DNA of 16,804 bases, taken from positions 1-16,804 of the forward strand of contig JAFQWT010000069.1 in the NCBI GenBank assembly GCA_017407375.1, given 5' to 3'. The translations under genes were made by a program, and so were the position numbers. Under the pieces are notes generated by a model, which saw only the letters and a list, made by a program, of their open reading frames with translations, did not search any database and was not told where the DNA came from. This document shows, in pieces, positions 1 through 7,055 of this stretch; positions within the stretch are counted from its first letter, which is position 1, and each line of letters starts with the position of its first letter. The DNA comes from Clostridia bacterium (GTDB lineage: Bacteria > Bacillota > Clostridia > Oscillospirales > CAG-272).

Positions 1-363
1 TATCTCGGCGGGTTCCCGGTGGCCCTGACGCCTACCAAGGAGTACGGTACCGACAAGCTGCAGGCGTTCAACGCCATTATGGCCACCAACGCCGCCCGTA
101 CCGACGATCCCTTTGCTCAGGATTACACGGCGGCGGGGGGGCTTGGCTCGCCCTACACCGATGCCAAGATCAACGGCGAGGCCATGAGCACCACGGTCGT
201 GGACGGTGACGGTGCTCCTCCCCGCCCGCAGTACATCGGCGGAAGATGGTACCAGCACATCCCGACGACGATGCCCGGCGCCGGCGCCAACGCCATGCAG
301 GTCATCATTGAGATTCACGTGGCGGACGCCGCTAAGCTTTGGCCCACCACGGCGGCCGAGTGA
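1..363 (+). CDS. C-terminal part of an unrecognised protein (5' end outside window)
   Basis: The frame is open from base 1 (first residues YLGGFPVALTPTKEYG) and ends at TGA 361-363, giving 120 visible residues. A GTG at 19 could be read as a start, but the frame continues upstream without a stop, so this is more likely the tail of a longer gene. The visible part is soluble-looking, rich in Ala, Gly, Thr and Pro, with a segment GGRWYQHIPTTMPGAGAN (about residues 80-97) and a final hydrophobic stretch MQVIIEIHVADAAKLW. It has no membrane segment, no cysteines and no motif I recognise. A strong terminator follows 21 bases after the stop, so it is the last gene of its transcript and is unrelated by operon to the hydrogenase genes. 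I do not assign a function. Confidence 0.65.
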   Translation, partial: YLGGFPVALTPTKEYGTDKLQAFNAIMATNAARTDDPFAQDYTAAGGLGSPYTDAKINGEAMSTTVVDGDGAPPRPQYIGGRWYQHIPTTMPGAGANAMQVIIEIHVADAAKLWPTTAAE

Positions 364-384
364 TCCTCTTACCCCACAATTCCC

Positions 385-417
385 GACACGGCAGCTTCGG
401 CTGCCGTGTCTTTTTTT
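385..417 (+). terminator. Rho-independent terminator with UUCG tetraloop
   Basis: A perfect 11-bp stem (GACACGGCAGC 385-395 with GCTGCCGTGTC 400-410) is closed by a TTCG loop and followed by seven T. It ends the transcript of the gene at the left edge. Confidence 0.95.
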
Positions 418-522
418 CGCTGATCTTCGCAAAAAATTCTAACGCCTGTTCTTGGCTTTTTTGCTTTTCCCGACAGTTTTCTTTTTTTCCTTTACTTTCG
501 TCGAAATCCCTCGTTTCCTCTC

Positions 523-551
523 TTGACTTTCCTTGTGCGCTATGTTATAAT
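523..551 (+). promoter_or_regulatory. SigA-type promoter of the hydCBA operon
   Basis: TTGACT (523-528) and TATAAT (546-551) are separated by exactly 17 bp, with TG one base before the -10 (TGTTATAAT, an extended -10). The expected transcription start is near 558, giving a leader of about 47 nt. The 418-522 stretch upstream is T-rich and shows no gene. I looked for a Rex-type operator (TTGTTAA-N-TTAACAA) and saw none. Confidence 0.85.
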
Positions 552-568
552 GAACGATGGTAATAATG

Positions 569-584
569 GCGGTAGGGATACCGC
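569..584 (+). promoter_or_regulatory. 5'-UTR stem-loop ahead of hydC
   Basis: GCGGTA (569-574) and TACCGC (579-584) pair around a GGGA loop, 6-bp stem. It lies between the predicted transcription start and the ribosome binding site (592-598). It has no T tract, so it is not a terminator; a role in mRNA stability or translation is only a guess. Confidence 0.4.
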
Positions 585-604
585 GACAGATAAGGAGGAA
601 CCTC

Positions 605-1096
605 ATGGCTCATCTCAATGAGGCGGCTGTCAAAAAGATCTCCGAGATCTGCGACAGATACGCCAACGAAACCACACCTCTGATGATGATTCTCAGTGAC
701 ATTCAGACGGAATACGGCTATATTCCGATCGAGGTCCAGGAGCTTGTCTCGGAGAAGACCGGCATCTCGGTGGCCGAGATCTACGGTGTTGTCACCTTCT
801 ATTCGTTCTTCTCGCTGAAGCCGAAGGGTAAGTACATCATCGGCTGCTGCCTCGGTACGGCTTGCTACGTCAAGGGGGCTCAGCAGATCATTGACAAATT
901 CTCGGAGCTTTTGAACATCGCTCCCGGTGAGACCTCGGAGGACGGTCTCTTTACGCTGGACGCGCTCCGCTGCATCGGCGCTTGCGGTATCGCCCCTGCC
1001 GTGACCATTAACGGCAAGGTCTATCCGAAGCTGGCCGTTTCCGACGTTCCCGCCATTGTGGAAGAATACAGAAAGCTTGGAGGTGCCGAGGCATGA
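605..1096 (+). CDS. hydC: HydC: NuoE-like [2Fe-2S] subunit of NAD-linked [FeFe]-hydrogenase
   Basis: This 163-residue protein is the 24-kDa/NuoE-type electron-transfer subunit of a cytoplasmic trimeric hydrogenase. The thioredoxin-fold [2Fe-2S] ligands are visible as C82-x4-C87 and C123-x3-C127 (GCCLGTAC and LRCIGAC). The N-terminal helical part carries the family pattern GYIPIEVQELVSEKTGISVAEIYGV split around residue 50. Length matches the family, about 160 residues. ATG 605 is chosen because AAGGAGG (592-598) lies 6 nt upstream; in-frame codons further upstream fall in the leader. The stop overlaps the start of the next gene (ATGA at 1093-1096), which implies translational coupling. The gene is first in the hydC-hydB-hydA operon. 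It relays electrons within the complex and does not itself bind NAD(H). Confidence 0.95.
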   Translation: MAHLNEAAVKKISEICDRYANETTPLMMILSDIQTEYGYIPIEVQELVSEKTGISVAEIYGVVTFYSFFSLKPKGKYIIGCCLGTACYVKGAQQIIDKFSELLNIAPGETSEDGLFTLDALRCIGACGIAPAVTINGKVYPKLAVSDVPAIVEEYRKLGGAEA

Positions 1097-2961
1097 GCAA
1101 GATCAAGAATACTGCAGAGCTCGAGAAAAAGATCTGTGCCTGCACCGATGCGCTGAAGGATAAGTTCAACGGTAAGGACGGCAAGCGCGCCGTCGTGCTT
1201 TGCGGCGGTACCGGCTGCCTTTCGTCGAATTCCGCCGAGATCCAGAAGAAGATCGCCGATCTCATTGCCGAGCGGGGTCTTGCCGACCGCGTTTCGGTCA
1301 ACCAGGTCGGTTGCTTTGGCTACTGCTCGCAGGGGCCCTTTGTGAAGATCTATCCCGAGGACACCCTCTACCGTCTTGTGAAGCTTGAGGACGTTGAGGA
1401 GATCGTGGAAAAGGATCTTATCGGCGGTGAGGTCGTGGAGCGCCTGCTCTTCGTGGAGCCCGAGTCGGGCAAGCCGATCGCCCGTCAGGACGACATCAAC
1501 TTCTACAAGAAGCAGAAGCGCGTGGCCCTGCACGGCTGCGGCACCATCAACCCCGAAAGCATTGACGAGGCCCTGGGCTACGGCGCTTACGCCGGTCTTG
1601 CCCGCGCCCTGACCATGGACCGTGCCGACGTCATTAAGGAGGTCCTTGACTCCGGCCTCCGCGGTCGCGGTGGCGGTGGCTTCCCCACCGGCCGCAAGTG
1701 GCAGTTCGCCTTTGCTCAGGACAATGAGGACAAGTACGTGGTCTGTAACGGTGACGAGGGTGACCCCGGCGCCTTCATGGACCGCTCGATCCTCGAGGGC
1801 AACCCCCTGGCCGTGATCGAGGGTATGGCCATTGCCGGCTATGCCATCGGTGCGAAGAACGGCTACTTCTACGTCCGTGCCGAGTACCCGACGGCGGTCC
1901 GCCGCCTGCGCCTGGCCATTGAGCAGGCCAACGAGATCGGCCTGCTTGGCGACAACATCTTTGGCTCCGGCTTCTCCTTCCAGGCCCACATTCGTCTCGG
2001 CGCCGGCGCTTTCGTCTGCGGTGAGGAGACGGCGCTTCTGAACTCGATCGAGGGTCAGCGCGGTATGCCGCGTCCCCGCCCGCCCTTCCCTGCTGTGAAG
2101 GGTCTTTGGGGCAAGCCCACGATCGTTAACAACGTGGAGACGCTGGCCTGCGTGCCCTACATCCTGCGTGAGGGCGCGGCCAAGTTTGCCGAGTGCGGCA
2201 CCGAGAAGTCGAAGGGCACCAAGGTCTTTGCCCTCGGCGGTAAGGTCAACAACGTCGGCCTTGTGGAGATCCCCATGGGTACGACGCTCCGCGAGCTGGT
2301 GTACGACATCGGCGGCGGTATCCCCGGCGGCAAGGCCTTCAAGGCGATCCAGACGGGTGGCCCCTCGGGCGGGTGCCTGACGGCGGAGTTCCTTGACGAG
2401 CCGATCGACTTTGACAACCTCGTGGCCAAGGGCTCGATGATGGGCTCGGGCGGTGCCATCGTCATGGACGAGGACAACTGCATGGTCGACGTTGCGAAGT
2501 TCTACATGGAGTTTATCTGCGATGAGTCCTGCGGTAAGTGCTCGCCCTGCCGTATCGGTACCAAGCGTATGCTGGAGATCCTGACCCGTATCACCGACGG
2601 TAAGGGTACCATGAAGGATCTTGAGGAGCTGCGTGAGCTTGGTGAGACGGTCAAGACCAACTCGCTCTGCGCGCTCGGTCAGACGGCCGCCAACCCGATC
2701 CTCTCGACGCTTGCCCACTTTGAGGACGAGTACATTGCCCACATCGTTGACAAGAAGTGTCCCGCCAAGGTCTGCAAGAACCTGATGCAGTACAAGATCG
2801 TTCCCGAGAAGTGCAAGGGCTGCAGCCTCTGCGCCCGCAAGTGCCCCGTGAACGCCATCTCGGGCGAGATCAAGTCGCCCTTTGTGATCGATGCCGACAA
2901 GTGCATCAAGTGTGGCCTCTGCATTGCCTCGTGCAAGTTTGGCGCCATCATCAAGGACTAA
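1093..2961 (+). CDS. hydB: HydB: NuoF-like NAD(H)/FMN subunit of the [FeFe]-hydrogenase
   Basis: This 622-residue flavoprotein subunit binds FMN and NAD(H) and is the site proposed for electron bifurcation in HydABC enzymes. Domains in order: an N-terminal thioredoxin-like [2Fe-2S] domain (C37, C42, C74, C78); the NuoF core with the glycine-rich FMN/NADH loop at 188-200 (GLRGRGGGGFPTG) and NGDEGDPGAFMDR at 219-231; a [4Fe-4S] site C480-x2-C483-x2-C486 with C526; two further cysteines (C556, C561); and a C-terminal 2[4Fe-4S] ferredoxin domain (C574/C577/C580/C584 and C604/C607/C610/C614). The full cofactor set and the length match HydB of bifurcating hydrogenases, not plain NuoF. GGAGGTG (1079-1085) lies 7 nt before the ATG. 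Sequence alone cannot separate a bifurcating enzyme from a non-bifurcating NADH-dependent one. Confidence 0.95.
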   Translation: MSKIKNTAELEKKICACTDALKDKFNGKDGKRAVVLCGGTGCLSSNSAEIQKKIADLIAERGLADRVSVNQVGCFGYCSQGPFVKIYPEDTLYRLVKLEDVEEIVEKDLIGGEVVERLLFVEPESGKPIARQDDINFYKKQKRVALHGCGTINPESIDEALGYGAYAGLARALTMDRADVIKEVLDSGLRGRGGGGFPTGRKWQFAFAQDNEDKYVVCNGDEGDPGAFMDRSILEGNPLAVIEGMAIAGYAIGAKNGYFYVRAEYPTAVRRLRLAIEQANEIGLLGDNIFGSGFSFQAHIRLGAGAFVCGEETALLNSIEGQRGMPRPRPPFPAVKGLWGKPTIVNNVETLACVPYILREGAAKFAECGTEKSKGTKVFALGGKVNNVGLVEIPMGTTLRELVYDIGGGIPGGKAFKAIQTGGPSGGCLTAEFLDEPIDFDNLVAKGSMMGSGGAIVMDEDNCMVDVAKFYMEFICDESCGKCSPCRIGTKRMLEILTRITDGKGTMKDLEELRELGETVKTNSLCALGQTAANPILSTLAHFEDEYIAHIVDKKCPAKVCKNLMQYKIVPEKCKGCSLCARKCPVNAISGEIKSPFVIDADKCIKCGLCIASCKFGAIIKD

Positions 2962-2976
2962 GGAGGAGATGCGAAA

Positions 2977-4743
2977 ATGGCTAACGTAAATATTAAGATC
3001 GAGGGTCAGCCCTACGTTGTTGAGGAGGGCCTGACCATTCTGGAGGCCGCCCGTATCTGCGGCTACGAGATCCCCTCGCTTTGCGCCTTCAACCACGGCG
3101 AGTGCTCCCGCGGCTCCTGCCGCGTGTGCCTTGTTGAGGCCACCGGCGCCCGCGGCCTTGTGGCGGCGTGCGTGTATCCTGTGGCCGAGGGCATGGAGAT
3201 CCGCATCTCAAGCCCGAAGGCAGCGGCGGCCCGCCGCACCTCGGTGGAGCTTCTGCTCTCCAACCACAACAAGAACTGCCAGCAGTGCTCGAAGAACGGC
3301 AACTGCGAGCTTCTGCACGTGGCAAAGCTCACGGGTGCCCGCGAGGATATGTTTGAGGGCGAGAAGACCCCTGTGACGGTCGACAGCCTCACCCCCTCCA
3401 TCACCCGTGACACCTCCAAGTGCGTGCTTTGCGGCCGCTGCGTTGAGCGCTGCAAGAACGCCCACGGCCTTGGCATCCTCGGCTTTGAGAACCGTGGCTT
3501 TGCCACGATCGTGGCTCCTGCCGGCAACCGTTCCTTTGCCGACTCGCCCTGCATCCTCTGCGGTCAGTGCGTGAGCGTTTGCCCCACGGGCGCGCTTGCC
3601 GAGATCTCCGAGATCGCCAAGATCGACAAGGCCATGTCCGAGGGCAAGCACGTTGTTGTGCAGACGGCCCCCGCCGTCCGCGCCGCGCTTGGCGAGGAGT
3701 TTGGCATGAAGATCGGCACGGCCGTCACCGGTAAGATGGTGGCTGCCCTGCGCCGCCTTGGCTTTAACAAGGTGTACGACACGAACTTTGCCGCTGACCT
3801 CACGATCATGGAGGAGGCCACCGAGCTTCTCTCCCGCGTGAAGAACGGCGGTAAGCTCCCGATGATCACCTCCTGCTCGCCCGGCTGGGTCAACTACGCC
3901 GAGTACTACTACGGTGATCTTCTCGGTCACCTCTCCTCCTGCAAGTCGCCCCACGAGATGATGGGTGCGATCCTGAAGTCCTACTACGCCGAGCGTAACG
4001 GTCTTGACCCCAAGGACATCTTTGTGGTCTCGATCATGCCCTGCACGGCGAAGAAGTACGAGAAGGAGCGTCCTCAGCTCCAGAAGGACGGCATCAAGGA
4101 CGTGGACGCCGTGCTTACCACCCGTGAGCTTGGCGACCTCATCAAGCGCTCGGGCATCAACTTTGCCAAGCTCCCCGACGAGGAGTTTGACGCCGACCTG
4201 CTTGGTGATTACACGGGCGCCGGTGTCATCTTCGGCGTGACGGGCGGCGTTATGGAGGCGGCCCTGCGTACGGCCTACTTCGTGCTTGAGGGCAAGGAGT
4301 ACAAGGAGATCGCCTTTACCGCGGTCCGCGGCTTTGACGGCATCCGCGAGGCGACCGTTACGATGGGCGGCATGGACGTTAAGATCGCCATTGCTCACGG
4401 CATGAAGAATGCCAAGCCCCTCCTTGACGATATCCGTGCCGGCAAATCGCCCTACACCTTCATCGAGATCATGGGTTGCCCCGGCGGCTGCATCTGCGGC
4501 GGCGGCCAGCCCTACGTCCGTCCCTCGCTCCTGCCGAACGAGGATCCCGACATTCTCGATACCTACAAGGATAAGCGTGCCGCCGCCCTCTACAGCGAGG
4601 ATGAGCGCCAGGTGATCCGCCAGTCGCACAACAACCCCCAGATCAAGAAGCTGTACGACGACTTCCTCGGTGAACCCAACTCTCATAAGGCGCATGAGCT
4701 TCTTCATACGACCTACGAGGCCCACACCGAGCGCTACCGCTAA
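2977..4743 (+). CDS. hydA: HydA: catalytic H-cluster subunit of [FeFe]-hydrogenase
   Basis: This 588-residue enzyme reduces protons to H2 (or the reverse) at the H-cluster. Domains in order: plant-type [2Fe-2S] (C36, C48, C51, C65); a His-ligated [4Fe-4S] site (H97, C101, C104, C110); two [4Fe-4S] clusters (C149/C152/C155/C159 and C192/C195/C198/C202); then the H-domain with L1 TSCSPGW (298-304), L2 MPCTAKKYE (354-362) and L3 EIMGCPGGCICGGGQP (497-512). No extra cysteines follow L3, so the additional C-terminal [2Fe-2S] of Thermotoga HydA is absent. L1 has Ser where the textbook motif has a second Cys. AAGGAGG (2960-2966) overlaps the hydB stop and precedes ATG 2977. The HydE/F/G maturases are not in the window and must be encoded elsewhere. 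Confidence 0.96.
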   Translation: MANVNIKIEGQPYVVEEGLTILEAARICGYEIPSLCAFNHGECSRGSCRVCLVEATGARGLVAACVYPVAEGMEIRISSPKAAAARRTSVELLLSNHNKNCQQCSKNGNCELLHVAKLTGAREDMFEGEKTPVTVDSLTPSITRDTSKCVLCGRCVERCKNAHGLGILGFENRGFATIVAPAGNRSFADSPCILCGQCVSVCPTGALAEISEIAKIDKAMSEGKHVVVQTAPAVRAALGEEFGMKIGTAVTGKMVAALRRLGFNKVYDTNFAADLTIMEEATELLSRVKNGGKLPMITSCSPGWVNYAEYYYGDLLGHLSSCKSPHEMMGAILKSYYAERNGLDPKDIFVVSIMPCTAKKYEKERPQLQKDGIKDVDAVLTTRELGDLIKRSGINFAKLPDEEFDADLLGDYTGAGVIFGVTGGVMEAALRTAYFVLEGKEYKEIAFTAVRGFDGIREATVTMGGMDVKIAIAHGMKNAKPLLDDIRAGKSPYTFIEIMGCPGGCICGGGQPYVRPSLLPNEDPDILDTYKDKRAAALYSEDERQVIRQSHNNPQIKKLYDDFLGEPNSHKAHELLHTTYEAHTERYR

Positions 4744-4750
4744 CGAAAAG

Positions 4751-4776
4751 GAACGGAGTGCCACGGCACTCCGTTC
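4751..4776 (+). terminator. Hairpin between hydA and the kinase gene; weak or leaky terminator
   Basis: An 11-bp perfect stem (GAACGGAGTGC 4751-4761 with GCACTCCGTTC 4766-4776) has a CACG loop. The downstream bases TCGCTTTATT form a poor U tract. No promoter is visible in the 57-bp gap, so partial read-through into the kinase, or a 3'-end stabilising role for the hydrogenase mRNA, is likely. Confidence 0.5.
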
Positions 4777-4800
4777 TCGCTTTATTGAAAGAAGGCATTT

Positions 4801-5631
4801 ATGAAACGAATTCTTACCGTTCAGGATATCTCCTGCATCGGGAAATGCTCCCTGACCGTGGCCCTGCCGATCGTCTCGGCCATGGGCATTGAGTGTGCGA
4901 TCCTGCCGACGGCCGTCCTTTCCACCCACACGATGTTCCGCGGCTATACCTTCCGCGATCTGACCGACGACCTTGACGGCATCATCGATCACTGGGTGGC
5001 CGAGGGGCTTGACTTCTCTGCCGTTTACACGGGCTACCTCGGCTCACAGCGGCAGCTGGACATCGTCTCCCGCCTTTTTGACCTTTACCGCGGCGGTTAC
5101 CGTGTGGTCGACCCCGTGATGGCGGACAACGGCAAGCTCTACCCCGGCTTTACCGAGGCGTTCGCGCGGGAGATGGCCAAGCTCTGCGGCAAGGCCGATA
5201 TCATTCTCCCCAATATGACCGAGGCCGCCTTTATGCTCGGCGTGCCCTACCCCGGAGAGAATTACGACGAGGCGTACGTCCGTGACATGCTGAAAAAGCT
5301 TGCCGCCCTTGGACCGCGCATTGCCATCCTGACGGGTGTCAGTCTGGAAGCGGGAAAGCTGGGTGCCATGGCGTACGACAGCGAGAAGGACGAATACTTC
5401 TACTATTGTCGTGAGCATCTGCCTGCCGCCTTCCACGGCACGGGGGACATCTTTGCCTCGGCCTTTACGGGCGCCCTTGTCCGCGGGGGTGACTATCAGG
5501 AGGCGCTCCGCGTGGCCGCCGACTACACGGTGGAGTGCATCGCGCTGACGCTTGGGAACCCCGACCACGTGAATTACGGCGTGGAGTTTGAGCGGGCGAT
5601 CCCCTACCTTTGCGAGAGGATCCAAAAGTAA
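4801..5631 (+). CDS. pdxY: Pyridoxamine/pyridoxal kinase (ribokinase fold, PdxY-like)
   Basis: This 276-residue cytoplasmic enzyme phosphorylates B6 vitamers for pyridoxal-phosphate salvage. It starts MKRILTVQDISCIGKCS, typical of the clostridial pyridoxamine kinase group, has VDPVMADNGKLY (103-114) and ILPNMTEA (135-142), and ends the active site with HGTGD (212-216), where D216 is the catalytic base of ribokinase-type kinases. Length is standard. GAAGG at 4791-4795 serves as ribosome binding site. The gene follows hydA by 57 bp with a leaky-looking hairpin and no visible promoter, so it may be transcribed at reduced level from the hydrogenase operon. A functional link to the hydrogenase is not evident. 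A related hydroxymethylpyrimidine kinase is a less likely alternative. Confidence 0.88.
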   Translation: MKRILTVQDISCIGKCSLTVALPIVSAMGIECAILPTAVLSTHTMFRGYTFRDLTDDLDGIIDHWVAEGLDFSAVYTGYLGSQRQLDIVSRLFDLYRGGYRVVDPVMADNGKLYPGFTEAFAREMAKLCGKADIILPNMTEAAFMLGVPYPGENYDEAYVRDMLKKLAALGPRIAILTGVSLEAGKLGAMAYDSEKDEYFYYCREHLPAAFHGTGDIFASAFTGALVRGGDYQEALRVAADYTVECIALTLGNPDHVNYGVEFERAIPYLCERIQK

Positions 5632-5642
5632 TATCAAAAAAG

Positions 5643-5688
5643 AAAACCGACCTTATGTAAAGTGAGCTTTACATAAGGTCGGTTTTTT
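5643..5688. terminator. Bidirectional terminator, 20-bp stem
   Basis: The arms 5643-5662 and 5667-5686 are perfectly complementary around a TGAG loop. The plus strand ends in six T (5683-5688); the minus strand ends in a T-rich run complementary to 5635-5646. It serves both the kinase gene and the convergent PHP gene. Confidence 0.95.
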
Positions 5689-5701
5689 GCGTTGCGTGTG
5701 C

Positions 5702-6421
5702 TTATTCCTCCGAAGGGGTGGCGGGGATAGCGCGGGAAAGCAGCTCGGCCGAATGGGCCGCCACCGTAAGGGCGCCCGCACGGGCGCGGCGGACAGCGCG
5801 GAGAAAGGCGCGGTAAGCGGCGGGGTGCGCCCCGTGGAGGTCGCTCCCAAAGGCGGCCACGGCCTCCGCCCTTACCATATGGCGGAAGTAGCGGGCGCGG
5901 TAGGAAAGGCCAAGGATGGCCACGGCGTTGATCTGATAAAGCAAGCGCGAGCTTTCAAAAAGGTATTCAAGGTCGGTGATCGGGTATCGGTCGATGTGCG
6001 CAAGGAGCGGGGTGACCCCCATTTTGGCGATGCGCTCGAGCGTGCGGACGCACTCGCGCGACCAGCCGCCCAGCGGCATCTCAAGAAGGAGAATGTCGGT
6101 CCCCTTGATGCAAAGGCGGGAAAGCCCCTCCATCTCGTCAAGGCCGGGGGTGACCAGCACCTCCGCCCCAAGGTAGAGCGCCGGTCCCTCGGGCGCGGCG
6201 GAGAGGAGGGCGGCGGCGGCCCCGTCCCGCCGGGTAAGGAAGGCATCGACCGACACCTCCTTATGGGAATAGAAGTGGGGCGTTGCCACCACGGCGGAAA
6301 GCCCTGCCTCCTTCATCAGGCGGCGCTGTGCCACCGCCACGGAGAGGGAGGGGGCGCCGTGATCGGCCCCCGGCAGGCAATGGGCGTGGAAGTCCACAAG
6401 CCCCTCTAAGGCGCGCCGCAT
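5702..6421 (-). CDS. PHP-domain phosphatase, CpsB/CapC/YwqE-like
   Basis: This 239-residue protein has the polymerase-and-histidinol-phosphatase metal-binding pattern of CpsB-type tyrosine-protein phosphatases: DFHAHCLPGADHGA (10-23), VATPHF (45-50, H49), YLGAE (83-87), LEMP (113-116), LLAHIDRY (139-146, H142) and GSDLHG (192-197). In other bacteria such enzymes dephosphorylate capsule-associated tyrosine kinases, but no kinase or polysaccharide locus is near. Two usually conserved positions differ from my memory of the family: the DDG after the HxH loop reads DHG, and HPERY reads HIDRY, so metal affinity or specificity may differ. Its ATG abuts the dut stop (TGAATG on the minus strand), so it is the second gene of a dut-PHP operon. 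No strong Shine-Dalgarno is visible, which suggests translational coupling. Confidence 0.85.
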   Translation of the reverse strand: MRRALEGLVDFHAHCLPGADHGAPSLSVAVAQRRLMKEAGLSAVVATPHFYSHKEVSVDAFLTRRDGAAAALLSAAPEGPALYLGAEVLVTPGLDEMEGLSRLCIKGTDILLLEMPLGGWSRECVRTLERIAKMGVTPLLAHIDRYPITDLEYLFESSRLLYQINAVAILGLSYRARYFRHMVRAEAVAAFGSDLHGAHPAAYRAFLRAVRRARAGALTVAAHSAELLSRAIPATPSEE

Positions 6422-6865
6422 TCAGAGCGCCCCCGTGGAGCCGAAGCCGCCCGCGCCGCGCGCGGTGCCGTCCAGCGTGTCACACTCGCAAAACTCGGCG
6501 GTGATATACGGCACGATGAGAAGCTGGGCCACGCGCTCGAGTGGCTCAAGCGTGGCGGGAGCCGTGCCGTGGTTATGGAGCGCCACAAGAAGCTCACCGC
6601 GGTAGTCGGCGTCGATCACGCCGACCTTATTGGCGGGGGCCAGGCCGCGCTTGGTGGCAAGGCCGCTGCGGGCGCAGATGAGCCCCACCGTCCCCTCGGG
6701 AAGGGCGACTGCCACCCCCGTGCGGACAAGGACGGTCTCCCCTGCGTTCACCGTGAGGGGGGCGTCGAGAAGGGCGTAAAGATCGGCTCCCGCCGCCGCG
6801 GCACTCCCGTAGGTGGGGAGCTTGGCACGCGGATCCAGGCGCAGGAGCTTGACCGGTTGCTTCAT
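6422..6865 (-). CDS. dut: dUTPase (deoxyuridine 5'-triphosphate nucleotidohydrolase)
   Basis: This 147-residue trimeric-type dUTPase hydrolyses dUTP to dUMP and pyrophosphate, keeping uracil out of DNA and feeding dTMP synthesis. All five family motifs are visible: AAAAGADLY (22-30), ARSGLA (65-70), GVIDADYRGEL (82-92), ERVAQLLI (110-117) and the C-terminal GAGGFGSTG (137-145) that closes over the active site. The start at 6865 is chosen because GAGGT (minus strand, about 8 nt upstream) precedes it, the next residues match the family N-terminus, and an in-frame extension would run through the promoter. The gene is divergent from a MATE exporter and is followed without a gap by the PHP phosphatase. 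Confidence 0.95.
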   Translation of the reverse strand: MKQPVKLLRLDPRAKLPTYGSAAAAGADLYALLDAPLTVNAGETVLVRTGVAVALPEGTVGLICARSGLATKRGLAPANKVGVIDADYRGELLVALHNHGTAPATLEPLERVAQLLIVPYITAEFCECDTLDGTARGAGGFGSTGAL

Positions 6866-6898
6866 AGCGTATACCTCGTAGAATGAGATCTCGCTTTC

Positions 6899-6927
6899 AT
6901 TATAGCATAGACGGGGCGGGTTTGCAA
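6899..6927 (-). promoter_or_regulatory. Promoter of the dut-PHP operon
   Basis: On the minus strand TTGCAA (6927-6922) and TATAAT (6904-6899) are separated by 17 bp; the -10 is extended (TGCTATAAT). The leader is about 25-30 nt. Confidence 0.78.
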
Positions 6928-6957
6928 GAGGAAAAACGCCGAGCGGGAAGGCCGAGG

Positions 6958-6978
6958 ATAACGAAAATTTTTCGTTAT
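6958..6978. promoter_or_regulatory. 21-bp perfect palindrome between divergent dut and MATE promoters
   Basis: The arms ATAACGAAAA (6958-6967) and TTTTCGTTAT (6969-6978) are perfect reverse complements around a single T. The site ends 8 bp before the -35 of the MATE promoter and about 30 bp upstream of the dut -35. It has no position-appropriate T tract for a terminator of a nearby gene. The size and AT-rich composition suit a dimeric repressor such as a MarR- or TetR-family protein, but no regulator gene is adjacent. Confidence 0.5.
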
Positions 6979-6986
6979 TATCTCGA

Positions 6987-7015
6987 TTGACTTTCCTATG
7001 CGCGTGTGATAGAAT
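6987..7015 (+). promoter_or_regulatory. Promoter of the MATE exporter gene
   Basis: TTGACT (6987-6992) and TAGAAT (7010-7015) are 17 bp apart, with TG one base before the -10. The first ten bases TTGACTTTCC equal those of the hydCBA promoter. Confidence 0.8.
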
Positions 7016-7055
7016 CATTGTTAGACAAAAGCAAAAAACGAGGAGGAGCACTGCA

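Noticed and set aside
1021..3096. 691-codon open frame antisense to hydC and hydB
   Set aside because: It lies wholly opposite strongly conserved subunits in high-GC DNA where antisense frames stay open; its translation is low-complexity Leu/Val/Gly/Asp-rich with no motifs.
3208..4992. 594-codon open frame antisense to hydA
   Set aside because: Same reason: a mirror of conserved codons, spanning the hydA-kinase gap without a ribosome binding site or recognisable domain.
6987..7055. Upstream TTG start for the first MATE gene
   Set aside because: That TTG is the -35 box of the gene's own promoter; ATG 7056 has AGGAGG at the right distance.
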